A stretch of 49,645 nucleotides of DNA from Rubrivivax sp. (GTDB lineage: Bacteria > Pseudomonadota > Gammaproteobacteria > Burkholderiales > Burkholderiaceae_C): the NCBI GenBank assembly GCA_004210455.1, contig SEFA01000044.1, positions 1 through 49,645 on the forward strand, given 5' to 3'. How positions within the stretch are numbered: the first letter of the stretch is position 1; each line of letters opens with the position of its first letter. The position numbers and the translations under genes were made by a program. Under the pieces are notes generated by a model that was given only the letters and a program-made list of their open reading frames with translations, ran no database searches and was not told where the DNA came from. Of the stretch, positions 9,021 to 17,148 are shown one piece after another.

Positions 9021-9236
9021 ATGCCCTTCGCCAACATCAAGCTCCCCGAAGGCGTCGCCGACGCCGCCCGCAAGGAGGAAATCATCCACCGCGTCACGGC
9101 CATGTTCGTCGAGTACTTCGGGGAACGCGCCCGCCCCTACTCGATGGTCCTGGTCGAGGACGTCGCCGACGGCGGCTGGGGCCGCGCGGACGAGACGCTG
9201 ACGATGGAGAAGATGGGGATCAAGCCGACACCTTGA
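9021..9236 (+). CDS. 4-oxalocrotonate tautomerase family protein
   Basis: A 71-residue tautomerase-fold subunit. Pro2 directly follows the initiator Met (MPFANIKLPEG), which becomes the catalytic N-terminal proline of the 4-OT family. The pattern ARKEEIIHRVTAMFVEYFGE and YSMVLVEDVADGGWG fits the beta-alpha-beta unit. These proteins assemble into hexamers or dimers and interconvert enol and keto forms of small acids. It stands alone, convergent with the flavoprotein gene 10 bases downstream, so pathway context is lacking. The length is slightly longer than the classic 62 residues. Confidence 0.85.
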   Translation: MPFANIKLPEGVADAARKEEIIHRVTAMFVEYFGERARPYSMVLVEDVADGGWGRADETLTMEKMGIKPTP

Positions 9237-9246
9237 AGGCTCCCGT

Positions 9247-10509
9247 TCAGCGCCGGTACGCCGCCGCGCCCTCTCCGGCGACCAGACCGCTGGCCATCGC
9301 CGCCGTCAGCAGATAACCGCCCGTGGGCGCTTCCCAGTCCAGCATCTCGCCGGCGACGAACACGCCGGGACGCGACTTGAGCATCAGCCGCTCGTCCAGC
9401 GATTCGATCGTCACGCCGCCCGCGGTGCTGATCGCCTCCGCGACCGGGCGCGCGGCGCGCAGGCGCAGCGGCAGCGCCTTCAGCGTGCGTGCCAGCGTTG
9501 CCGTGTCGGCGTACTCGTCCTTGGCGAGCACCTCGTGCAGCAGGCCGGCCTTCAGGCCTTCGATGTTCAGGCGGCTCTTCAGGTGCGACGACAGCGAGCG
9601 CGAGCCGCGCGGATGCGCGACCTGCTCCAGCACCCACGACGCGTCGCGGCCCGGCAGCAGGTCCAGGTGCACGAGCGCCTGGCCGTCGCGTTCCAGCTTC
9701 TCGCGCAGCAGCGCGGAGGCGGCGTAGACCAGCGAACCTTCGATCCCGGTCGCCGTCACGACGAACTCGCCCTGGCGGGAGAAGCTCCGGCCGTCGACGC
9801 CGTCGGCGCTCAGGGCCACGGGCTTGAGCGGTTGGCCCGCGAATTTTTCGGCGAAGAACGGCGACCAGCCCGGTGCCGCGCCGTCGCGAGGCGCGCCGAG
9901 ATCGAAGCCGCAATTGGCGGCCCGCAGCGGTGCCACGGTCGCGCCGGTCTCTGCCAGCAGCGGCGCCCAGGCGCCGTCCGACCCCAGTTGCGGCCACGAG
10001 GCGCCGCCCAGCGCGAGCACGACGACCGCCGCGGTCACGGCGGTGTCGCCGTCGGGGGAGGTGAAGCGCAGCGCGCCGGTCTCGTTCCAGCCCAGCCAGC
10101 GATGGCGCATGTGGAAGCGCACGCCCTGCGCGCGCAGGCGGGACAGCCAGGCGCGCAGCAGCGGTGCGGCCTTCAGGTTCTTGGGGAAGACGCGGCCGGA
10201 GGTACCGACGAAGGTCTCGACGCCGAGGTCCTGGGCCCATGCGCGAACGGCTTCGCCGTCGAAGCGGTCCAGCCAGGTGCCGACCGGGGTCTGGCGCTCG
10301 AAGTAGCGTGAATCGAAAACGGGTCGTGGCTCCGAGTGCGTCAGGTTCAGGCCGCCCTTGCCTGCCAGGAGGAACTTGCGGCCGACCGACGCCATGGCGT
10401 CGTAGAGGTCCACGGAGAGTCCTGCGTGGGCGAGGCGTTCGGCGGCCATGAGGCCGGCGGGGCCGCCGCCGATGACGACGGCGCGACGGGTGGATTCGGA
10501 GGTAGGCAT
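9247..10509 (-). CDS. HI0933-type NAD(P)/FAD-dependent oxidoreductase (flavoprotein)
   Basis: Cytosolic flavoprotein of the HI0933/YhiN family, 420 residues from the ATG at 10509. The FAD-binding dinucleotide motif GGGPAGLMAAE lies at the N-terminus. It is followed by the family signature GRKFLLAGKGGLNLTHSE and, near the C-terminus, TAGGVTIESLDERLML, GVFVAGEMLDWEAPTGGYLLTAA-type motifs and a final AYRR. An in-frame TTG at 10530 is a weaker start, and neither start has a clear Shine-Dalgarno. The family is widespread but its substrate is unknown; related proteins have been linked to aminoacetone or RNA-modification-like chemistry without proof. It is probably monocistronic, with inverted-repeat structures upstream. 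Confidence 0.88.
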   Translation of the reverse strand: MPTSESTRRAVVIGGGPAGLMAAERLAHAGLSVDLYDAMASVGRKFLLAGKGGLNLTHSEPRPVFDSRYFERQTPVGTWLDRFDGEAVRAWAQDLGVETFVGTSGRVFPKNLKAAPLLRAWLSRLRAQGVRFHMRHRWLGWNETGALRFTSPDGDTAVTAAVVVLALGGASWPQLGSDGAWAPLLAETGATVAPLRAANCGFDLGAPRDGAAPGWSPFFAEKFAGQPLKPVALSADGVDGRSFSRQGEFVVTATGIEGSLVYAASALLREKLERDGQALVHLDLLPGRDASWVLEQVAHPRGSRSLSSHLKSRLNIEGLKAGLLHEVLAKDEYADTATLARTLKALPLRLRAARPVAEAISTAGGVTIESLDERLMLKSRPGVFVAGEMLDWEAPTGGYLLTAAMASGLVAGEGAAAYRR

Positions 10510-10565
10510 GGGATGGAGGGTACTGCGCAAGGCCGCGCAGTGTGCCAGAGCTGCTCGGTCGCTCG

Positions 10566-10671
10566 GATCGGGGCGGCCAGGCCCCCTTTCCGGAACTCAA
10601 GGAGGGAATTCACTTGCCGGCAGGCAAGTGAAGGAGGGAGATGGAGGAAAGGGGGCCTGGTCGCCCCGATC
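10566..10671. repeat. Nested inverted repeat (26-bp arms plus internal 10-bp hairpin)
   Basis: The outer arms 10566-10591 and 10646-10671 are inverted copies with one mismatch in 26. Between them an inner perfect 10-bp stem (TTCACTTGCC at 10609-10618, GGCAAGTGAA at 10623-10632) has a GGCA loop. It fills most of the gap between the sensor kinase stop and the flavoprotein start, both on the minus strand. The arms include the GGCCCCCTTT-type sequence seen near other gene ends in this window. It could act as a terminator or RNA-stability element, or be a remnant of a small palindromic repeat. Confidence 0.8.
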
Positions 10672-10680
10672 GTGCTCGGT

Positions 10681-12414
10681 CTAGACGGTGCTCGGCACGG
10701 CCGGCAATTCCAGCGTGAACCTCGATCCCTGCCCGCTTTCGCTGTCCACGAGGATCCGGCCGCCCATGCGTTCCATGAGTTGCTTGCAGATGACCAGCCC
10801 GATCCCGTGCCCGGGTTGATCCACCCGCCCGAGCCGGTTGAACGGCTGGAACAGTTGGGATCGCTGCTCCGGGCTGAGCCCGATGCCGTTGTCGGCGACC
10901 TCGATCTGGAAGCCGCGCGATTCCGCGCGGGCGCGGACTTTCACCCAGCCGCCGCGGCGGTTGTACTTGATGGCGTTGGAGATCAGGTTGTGAAGCACCT
11001 GTTCCAGCCGGATCGGATCGGCCTGGACGAGCGGGAGGGTGCTGTCCTCTTCCGGCGTCATGCCGACCTGCAGGTCCACCCCGGCCGCCGCGGCCGCGGG
11101 TTGCGCGAGTTCCACCACGCGGCGCAGCAGCGGCCCGGCCTGCAAGGGCAGCGACTGCACGCTGAGCGTGTTCGCCTCGACGCGAGACAGGGTCATCATG
11201 TCCTCGATCAGCACCAGCAGGTGCTTGGCCGCGTCGTCGATGTGCTTGACCCGCGATTGCTGGACCTCGTCCAGGGGTCGCTTCGGATCGTGGGCGAGCA
11301 GTTGGCTGAAGCCCAGCACCGCGTTCAGCGGCGTGCGCAGCTCGTGGCTGGCGTGGGACAGGAACTCGCTCTTGGTCTTGCTGGTGACTTCGGCCAGTTC
11401 GCGGGCCCGGTCCACGTCCTGCAACCGCATGCGCTCGCCGAGTTCGCGCTGCAGCAGCTCGCCGCGCAGCCGCACCTGACGGTGCAGCGCGCGGTTCCAG
11501 AGCAGCGCCACGCCCAGTCCCGCGATCACCATCGCCAGCGCGATGCCGACGCCCCACAGCGCCCGGCGCTGCCAGCGCATCGCCACCGTGTCCTGCGTGA
11601 TCCAGCGGTCGGCGATGGCCTGACGCTCGCCGTCGCCGATGCGCACCAGCGCCTTGTCCAGGATGCGGCCCAGCATCGGCCAGTCGCGCCGGTAGCCGAT
11701 GCCCAGCCCGTACGCGAAGCCGATGTCGTCCACCACCCGCAGGTTGCCGATGCCGTCGCGCCGCATCAGGTAGGTTGCGCCGGCCAGGTCCACCACCGCC
11801 GCCCCGACCTGTCCGCCGGCCAGCCGGCGCAGCACGGTACGGTCGTCGACCTCGACCTGCAGCGGATTCGTCGCATAGCGGTCGCGCAGGAACTCCGCCA
11901 CCGCATAGCCGCGCGCCACCGCCACCGGTTCGCCGGGACGCAGCGGATCGTCGCCCGCGCCCGCGCGGCGAAGCAATACCGCCGGCACCGTGATGTAGGC
12001 GCGCGTGAAACCGAAGCGCTGCGCGCGCTCCGGCGTCTCGCGCAGGGACATCTGCACGTCGAGCGTGCCGTCGGCCAGCGCGTCCAGGTTGTCGGCGAAG
12101 GGGCGCGGCGGCTGGAATTCGAAGCGCAGCCCGGTGAGTTCCGACAGGCGCCGCGCATAGTCCAGCGACAGGCCGGTGAGCCGGCCTTCCTCGTCGACGT
12201 AGGTGAACGGTCCGTAGCTGGCCGATCCGCCGACCCGCAGCACCGGATGCTGCGCCACCCAGGCGCGCTCTTCGGCCGTCAGCCAGTCACGCGGATCCGC
12301 GTGTCCCTGCCCCGCCAATGCCAGCCATGCCGCCAGCACGACCGCCAGGACAGGCAGCAGGCGCGGCAGGAGGCGGAGGACGCGGAAGATTCGGGGGGGT
12401 GCGAACGGGACCAC
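10681..12414 (-). CDS. Sensor histidine kinase with periplasmic solute-binding domain
   Basis: Hybrid sensor of 577 residues. An N-terminal hydrophobic signal or anchor (about 13-35) is followed by a periplasmic SBP_bac_3-like domain (about 55-275, with VLRVGGSASYGPFTY and GTLDVQMSL). A membrane helix (about 286-306) and a short coiled segment lead to the HisKA dimerisation domain with phospho-acceptor H357 (SHASHELRTPLN). The ATPase domain has N-box LHNLISNAIKYN, G1 DNGIGLS and G2 GHGIGLVICK. There is no receiver domain and no response regulator beside it. It presumably senses a small solute such as an amino acid or organic acid. The start is GTG at 12414. It lies at the 3' end of a minus-strand gene series and is separated from it by several stem-loops. 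Confidence 0.9.
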   Translation of the reverse strand: MVPFAPPRIFRVLRLLPRLLPVLAVVLAAWLALAGQGHADPRDWLTAEERAWVAQHPVLRVGGSASYGPFTYVDEEGRLTGLSLDYARRLSELTGLRFEFQPPRPFADNLDALADGTLDVQMSLRETPERAQRFGFTRAYITVPAVLLRRAGAGDDPLRPGEPVAVARGYAVAEFLRDRYATNPLQVEVDDRTVLRRLAGGQVGAAVVDLAGATYLMRRDGIGNLRVVDDIGFAYGLGIGYRRDWPMLGRILDKALVRIGDGERQAIADRWITQDTVAMRWQRRALWGVGIALAMVIAGLGVALLWNRALHRQVRLRGELLQRELGERMRLQDVDRARELAEVTSKTKSEFLSHASHELRTPLNAVLGFSQLLAHDPKRPLDEVQQSRVKHIDDAAKHLLVLIEDMMTLSRVEANTLSVQSLPLQAGPLLRRVVELAQPAAAAAGVDLQVGMTPEEDSTLPLVQADPIRLEQVLHNLISNAIKYNRRGGWVKVRARAESRGFQIEVADNGIGLSPEQRSQLFQPFNRLGRVDQPGHGIGLVICKQLMERMGGRILVDSESGQGSRFTLELPAVPSTV

Positions 12415-12432
12415 GGATCCATTGTGAGCCCG

Positions 12433-12514
12433 CCTCCCCCTTTGGAGGGGAAGGACTCTCCCGCATCCAGGGGTGGTCCCCTGTCAGAAGTGTCAGGTGC
12501 CGCCGACACCTGAC
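12433..12514. repeat. Three consecutive stem-loops between SDR and sensor kinase genes
   Basis: The stems are CCTCC/GGAGG (12433-12448), CAGGGG/CCCCTG with loop TGGT (12468-12483) and GTCAGGTG/CACCTGAC (12492-12514). All are perfect. On the minus strand they follow the SDR stop and precede the kinase start, so they could terminate or attenuate read-through. No T-run follows the last stem in the minus direction. Confidence 0.55.
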
Positions 12515-12533
12515 GTGCAGCGTCCGCTCCGAC

Positions 12534-13439
12534 TCAGGCGCCGAGCGAGGCCCGCAGCGATGCCTTCAGCTTCTGGCCGATCTCCGGCTTGTCCTCGAAC
12601 GGATCCGTCGGGTTGCGCAGCTGCATCACGTCCTCCAGCCGCGTCTGCACGGCCTTGAGCGCCTGCGGGTGGCTGAAGATGTAGAAGCGCTCCTCGTCCA
12701 TCGCCTCGAACACCATCCGCGCGACATCCGCCGCCGTCAGCTTGCCCGAACTCACGGCCTTGTCGGTCATCGCCTGCGAGATCACCTGGCTCTTCGTCGG
12801 CTTGTCGGCGCCGAGTTCGCCCGGCCGGTTGCGATGGCTCTGCGTGATGCCGGTGGGCACGAAGAACGGGCACAGCACCGACGCGCGAACCTGCTCCGTC
12901 ACCAGCGCCAGGTCCTGGTACAGCGTCTCGCTGAGCGACACCACCGCGTGCTTGGACACGTTGTAGACACCCATGTTGGGCGGATTCAGCATGCCCGCCA
13001 TCGAGGCCGTGTTGACGATGTGCCCCTGCCACGCCGGATCCTGGCCGGCCGCCTCCAGCATCATCGGCGTGAACAGCCGCACCCCGTGCACCACGCCCAT
13101 CAGGTTGACGCCGAGGACCCACTCCCAGTCCGACAGCGCGTTCTCCCAGATCAGCCCGCCCGAGCCCACGCCCGCGTTGTTGAACACGACGTTCGGCGCG
13201 CCGAAGCGCTCTTTCACCGCAGTCGCCAGCGCTTCCATCTGGTCGGCCTTGGCGACGTCGACGCGACGCGCCAGCACCGGGTGCGCGGCGAATTCCGACG
13301 CGGCCTTGTCCAGCGCGTCCTGCTGCACGTCGCACAGCACCAGGTTCATGCCGCGCGCGGCGGCGATGCGCGCCACCTCGAGTCCGAAGCCCGAGCCCGC
13401 GCCGGTGATGACCGCGGTCTTGCCTTGATAGTCCTTCAT
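12534..13439 (-). CDS. Short-chain dehydrogenase/reductase
   Basis: Classical SDR of 301 residues. It has the NAD(P)-binding TGAGSGFG motif near residue 12, the NNAG motif (VVFNNAGVG) near residue 87, a catalytic Ser in NTASMAG and the Y-x-x-x-K pair in YNVSKHA. The C-terminal extension of about 50 residues after the Rossmann core is typical of the larger SDRs of this subclass. Substrate is not deducible. It follows the GST-like gene by 39 bases on the minus strand and is probably part of the same transcript. A SDR plus MDR reductase plus GST combination suggests processing of reactive carbonyl or electrophilic compounds. Confidence 0.92.
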   Translation of the reverse strand: MKDYQGKTAVITGAGSGFGLEVARIAAARGMNLVLCDVQQDALDKAASEFAAHPVLARRVDVAKADQMEALATAVKERFGAPNVVFNNAGVGSGGLIWENALSDWEWVLGVNLMGVVHGVRLFTPMMLEAAGQDPAWQGHIVNTASMAGMLNPPNMGVYNVSKHAVVSLSETLYQDLALVTEQVRASVLCPFFVPTGITQSHRNRPGELGADKPTKSQVISQAMTDKAVSSGKLTAADVARMVFEAMDEERFYIFSHPQALKAVQTRLEDVMQLRNPTDPFEDKPEIGQKLKASLRASLGA

Positions 13440-13478
13440 GCGCCTGTCTCCTTGATCTTCGATGTCCTGGGGACCGGG

Positions 13479-14498
13479 TTACGCCGCCCTCAGCGAGTAG
13501 CGGATACGCGGGAAGTGCACGTGCACGCGGCCCGCGCGTTCGTCCTCGCGCGCCAGCGTCACGGTGCGGCAGCTCAGGCCGACCAGCGTGCCGGCCACCG
13601 CGTCGCGCGCGTAGTCGTACGGCGTGACCGTCACGGCGTCGCCGGCGGAGAAACCGAGGCCCTCCTCGACCAGCGCGGGACGCGGCGTCGACGCCTTCGC
13701 CAGCGCGATCGCCCCGGCGCCGTCGAGCTTGCCGGCGCGCTCGCCGTGGCCGATCGCAGCCACGCGGCCCATCCAGGCCCGCAGCGCCTCATGCGGCTGG
13801 AAGATCTCGGCCAGCGGTCCGGTCCGGGTCACGAACCACAGCGGGTGATAGACGCTGAGGTCGGCGATGCTGGTCTGGTCGCCGAGCAGCCAGGGCCGGC
13901 CGTCGGCCAGCATGCCCGACAGCCAGTCGAGGTACTGCGTCAGCGCCGCGCCGGCGTCGACGCCGCGCATCTGCGGCATGCCTTCGCTCATCGCCTTGCG
14001 GTCGGCGACGAAGATCTTGAGCATGTCCGGCGGCGCGCCGGCGAACAGCGCGGTCGCGCCCGCCGGCTGCATCGCGTAGGGCAGCGCGGTCCAGAACAGG
14101 TCCGTGTCGGCCCATTGCGCGAGCGTGCGCGCGTGGCCGGCGACGGCCGCGGGGTAAAGGCTGGGCGTCGGGCGGCGGCCTTCCAGCACCTCGGCGATCA
14201 GCGCGGTGTCGCAGTAGATATCGGCCCCGAGCTGCAGGAAGGGCGTGCGACGGTAGCCGCCGGTCAACGCCACCACGTCGGGCTTGGGCAGCACCATCGG
14301 CACCGTCACCGAGTGCCACGCCAGGCCCTTGAGGCCCAGCATCAGCCGCGCCTTTTCGGCGAACGGCGAGCTGCTGTAGTGGTGCAGGACGAGGTCGTCG
14401 GACGACGGCGAGCCGGCGGCAGGCGCGGCCTCGCGGCCGGGTTCGCGCTGGGTGTCGCGCTGGGTGTCGCGTTGAGTGTCGCGGCGGGGTTCGCTCAT
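13479..14498 (-). CDS. Glutathione S-transferase-like protein
   Basis: A 339-residue protein with an N-terminal thioredoxin-fold GST domain (LVLHHYSSSPFAEKARLML, then RRTPFLQLGADIYCDTALIAEVLE) at about residues 35-110. An alpha-helical GST C-terminal domain follows (WLLGDQTSIADLSVYHPLWF), and then about 80 extra residues whose role I do not recognise. The Ser/Pro-Phe motif occupies the usual glutathione-activation position. The start at 14498 overlaps the GNAT stop by four bases (ATGA). The first 25 residues contain a threefold DTQR repeat encoded by 12-base tandem copies, unlike the rest of the protein and probably disordered. The longer-than-usual length may mean a fusion with a small beta domain. 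Confidence 0.82.
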   Translation of the reverse strand: MSEPRRDTQRDTQRDTQREPGREAAPAAGSPSSDDLVLHHYSSSPFAEKARLMLGLKGLAWHSVTVPMVLPKPDVVALTGGYRRTPFLQLGADIYCDTALIAEVLEGRRPTPSLYPAAVAGHARTLAQWADTDLFWTALPYAMQPAGATALFAGAPPDMLKIFVADRKAMSEGMPQMRGVDAGAALTQYLDWLSGMLADGRPWLLGDQTSIADLSVYHPLWFVTRTGPLAEIFQPHEALRAWMGRVAAIGHGERAGKLDGAGAIALAKASTPRPALVEEGLGFSAGDAVTVTPYDYARDAVAGTLVGLSCRTVTLAREDERAGRVHVHFPRIRYSLRAA

Positions 14499-14968
14499 GG
14501 CGTCGCCTCCTTGCGCATGTCGATGTGAGGGATGCCGTCCTCGTCGTAGACGTCCGAGATCGGCGTGAACCCGAAGCTGCCGTAGAACTCGCGCAGGTGG
14601 GCCTGCGCGCCGAGTTCGATCGGCTGACCCGGCCAGAGCCTCTGGCATTCGCGCAGCGCCTGGCTCATCAGCGCGCGGCCCAGGCCGCCGCCGCGCGCGG
14701 TGGGCGCCGTGATCACGCGCCCGATGCGCGCCGCGCCGTCGCCGATCGAGGGCGGCAGCAGGCGCGCGTAGGCGAAGAGTTCGTCGCCACCGCCAACGCC
14801 CTGCCCCACCCCCTGCAGATGCCACGCGTGCTCGTCGAGTCCGTCGGGATCGAGGTAGATGCAGCGCTGCTCGATGACGAAGACCTCCGCGCGCAACCGA
14901 AGGGCGCGATACAGGCCTCGCACGCCCAGTTCATCGAAGGGCTGGCTGATCCAGCGCGGGCCGGGCAT
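14495..14968 (-). CDS. GNAT N-acetyltransferase, ElaA-like
   Basis: A 157-residue acetyltransferase. LRAEVFVIEQRCIYLDPDGLDE near the N-terminus is diagnostic of the ElaA subfamily. The acetyl-CoA-binding segment is RVITAPTARGGGLGRALM (the Q/R-x-x-G-x-G/A loop), and the C-terminal FYGSFGF.P motif is typical of GNATs. The acceptor substrate is unknown. It overlaps the MDR gene upstream by one base (TGATG) and the GST gene downstream by four, so translation is likely coupled. Confidence 0.9.
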   Translation of the reverse strand: MPGPRWISQPFDELGVRGLYRALRLRAEVFVIEQRCIYLDPDGLDEHAWHLQGVGQGVGGGDELFAYARLLPPSIGDGAARIGRVITAPTARGGGLGRALMSQALRECQRLWPGQPIELGAQAHLREFYGSFGFTPISDVYDEDGIPHIDMRKEATP

Positions 14969-15987
14969 CAGACCAGCTTCACCAGCTGCTTGCCGAAGTT
15001 GCGGCCCTTGAGCAGCCCCAGGAACGCTTCAGGCGCGTTCTCCAGACCCTGCGCGACGCTCTCGCGGAACTTCAGCTTGCCGGTCGCGACCAGCGTGCCC
15101 AGTTCCTTCAGCGCCTCCGGCCACACGTCCATGTGCTCGGAGACGATGAAGCCTTCGACCTTCATCCGGTTCGTGAGGATCAACTGCGGCAGCGTCATCG
15201 GGATCGGCTCGCCGTTGTAGCCGGCGATCATGCCGCACAGGGCGATGCGGCTGAAGGCGTTTGAACGCAGCATCACCGCGTCGAGGATCATGCCGCCGAC
15301 GTTCTCGAAGTGGCCGTCGATGCCGTCCGGGCATTCGGCCTTCAGCGCGGCGGACAACGACTTCAGGTCGGTGTGCCGCTTGTAGTCGATGCAGGCGTCG
15401 AAGCCGAGTTCCTCGACCACGTAGCGGCACTTGTCCGCGCCGCCGGCGATGCCCACCGCGCGGGCGCCGCGCACCTTGGCCAGCTGGCCGACCGCGCCGC
15501 CCACCGCGCCGCTGGCGGCGCTGACGACCACCGTCTGGCCCGGCTTCGGATCGATGATCTTCACCAGGCCGTACCAGGCCGTGACGCCCGGCATGCCGAC
15601 CGCGCCCAGGTAGGCCGACAGCGGCACATGCGTCGTGTCGACCTTCTGCAGCACGCCGCGCTGGTTGGCGTCGACCAGCTGGTATTCCTGCCAGCCGCCC
15701 ATGCCGACGACCTTGTCGCCGACGGCGAAGTGCGCGTTCTTCGACTTCACCACCTCGCCCACCGTGCCGCCGATCATCACGGCGTCCAGGGGCTGCGGCG
15801 CGGCGTAGCTCTTGCTGTCGTTCATGCGGCCCCGCATGTACGGATCGAGGCTCAGGTAATGGTTGCGGACCAGCACCTGGCTGTCGGCGAGGTCGGGAAT
15901 CGCCTGTTCGACCAGCTTGAAGTTGTCAGTGCCGGGCTCCCCGGTCGGGCGGGAGACCAGATGGATCTGGCGGTTCACTTGGCTCAT
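14968..15987 (-). CDS. NADP-dependent MDR oxidoreductase (CurA/leukotriene B4 dehydrogenase type)
   Basis: A 339-residue zinc-independent medium-chain reductase of the CurA/PTGR group that reduces alpha,beta-unsaturated carbonyls with NADPH. It shows NHYLSLDPYMRGRM near residue 50, VGMPGVTAWYGL, and the nucleotide-binding SAASGAVGGAVGQLAK. FENVGG and MKVEGFIVSEH in the C-terminal half are typical. The start at 15987 has GAGGAG 6-9 bases upstream; an in-frame TTG at 16005 lacks support. It is first in the minus-strand series MDR, GNAT, GST, SDR, kinase. Curcumin reductase itself is only one member, so no specific substrate is claimed. Confidence 0.9.
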   Translation of the reverse strand: MSQVNRQIHLVSRPTGEPGTDNFKLVEQAIPDLADSQVLVRNHYLSLDPYMRGRMNDSKSYAAPQPLDAVMIGGTVGEVVKSKNAHFAVGDKVVGMGGWQEYQLVDANQRGVLQKVDTTHVPLSAYLGAVGMPGVTAWYGLVKIIDPKPGQTVVVSAASGAVGGAVGQLAKVRGARAVGIAGGADKCRYVVEELGFDACIDYKRHTDLKSLSAALKAECPDGIDGHFENVGGMILDAVMLRSNAFSRIALCGMIAGYNGEPIPMTLPQLILTNRMKVEGFIVSEHMDVWPEALKELGTLVATGKLKFRESVAQGLENAPEAFLGLLKGRNFGKQLVKLV

Positions 15988-16241
15988 CGAAAGCTCCTCG
16001 GTCAATGTCGGTCACGTCAGTGCGTGGCGCGTGAAACGGGATCGACGGGCGCGGACGCCTCGATCCGTGACGGAATGCCGGCGATTGAACCACGACGCCT
16101 GCCCCCCTCACGTCCCTCGCGCGACAGAAAAGAACGAGCGTGCTTTTTCAGGTTCGGAGGATGAAGTCCCACCTATTCGAGTCACCAACCGCAGACGGCA
16201 GGTTGTCACTGAGCATCCCTCTGACAACGCCGGTCACCGCC

Positions 16242-17138
16242 ATGCCTTTCTCCCTCTTCCGTCGCTCGAACCTCCCCTCGTTCCTGTTCTCGACGCCGCC
16301 GCCGCCGAAGGCGCCCGAAGATGCAGGCATCCGGAAGTGGCTCACAGCGCAAGCGCCGGGTGCGCGCGACAAGCATGGCTTCGAACTGTTGGCGCGGCTG
16401 ATGGAGAAATCATTGGCGCGCAAGGAGGCGCAGCTGGATCTGTCGACCGCCGATCCGAAGGCGTTGGACAAGATGCCTGCCGGTCTGATCCAGCGTCTGG
16501 GCGCGCATGTGAAGCAGCTGGATCTTCCCGTCGGGTGCTCGAACGATCTCCGGCGACGTTGGGCCATGGACCTGCCTCACACGGTGGTGACGCCGCCGCC
16601 CGACGCCCGGGCGAGCGACCCCCAGACGCCCGATGAGGCGAAATGGGCCTTCATCCGTGGCGCGAAAGGGCGCACTCCCGCGATAAGGTCGTTGAAGGTC
16701 GAGACGCCGCGCCCGCCGGGCGCCGCGATCGATGGGGCGGCATTGCCACCGCCCAGCGACACGCCCGCCCGCGAGGAACTCCGGGAGGCCCTGGCCGCCG
16801 CGCGACCGATGCGCGCCTGGTTGTTGCATCACGCGCTCAGCGAAGGCAACGACGGCAGGGCCTCGCTGGCCTCCAACGAGGCGGACGCGATCGCGAGGGC
16901 GCTGCTGCTGCAGCCTCGCGGGCTGACCGCCCGGGAGCAGCGCGCCTTCACGACCTCGCAGGGCCTGCTGGCCGCGCGAACGGCCGGGAAACCGCTGGCA
17001 CTCTCGGCGGATCAGGGTCATGCGCTGGACATGGCGTTGTCGATCATCGAGACACGGGTGGACGCCGCGGACCCGTCGCGTCGCGCCTACCTCGATGCGC
17101 GCCTGGCAATCCCGACGCTCCCATCGGAAGACGATTGA
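16242..17138 (+). CDS. Unknown protein, tandem paralogue 1
   Basis: Not recognised. The frame gives 298 residues, starting MPFSLFRRSNLPSFLF. It has an N-terminal helical block (about 25-110), a Pro-rich linker (about 112-175) and a C-terminal helical block (about 180-290). The neighbour downstream starts with the same pattern (MP..LFRRS.LP.FL) and shares ARxMEK.L.R, LD.....LA/Q-RL and the C-terminal QGLLAARTAGKPLALSADQ-like segment, so the pair are paralogues. That similarity is the main evidence that this frame is the coding one. No signal peptide, membrane helix or catalytic motif is visible. The start is uncertain: ATG 16161 has GGAGG directly against it, while ATG 16242 matches the paralogue start. 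Only 10 bases separate the two genes. Confidence 0.65.
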   Translation: MPFSLFRRSNLPSFLFSTPPPPKAPEDAGIRKWLTAQAPGARDKHGFELLARLMEKSLARKEAQLDLSTADPKALDKMPAGLIQRLGAHVKQLDLPVGCSNDLRRRWAMDLPHTVVTPPPDARASDPQTPDEAKWAFIRGAKGRTPAIRSLKVETPRPPGAAIDGAALPPPSDTPAREELREALAAARPMRAWLLHHALSEGNDGRASLASNEADAIARALLLQPRGLTAREQRAFTTSQGLLAARTAGKPLALSADQGHALDMALSIIETRVDAADPSRRAYLDARLAIPTLPSEDD

Positions 17139-17148
17139 GCGCAGCGCC

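Noticed and set aside
16141-16180. Possible plant-inducible (PIP/hrpII) box before the unknown tandem pair
   Set aside because: The two TTCG elements (16153-16156 and 16176-16179) are 19 bases apart, not 16, so the spacing does not match a PIP or hrpII box.
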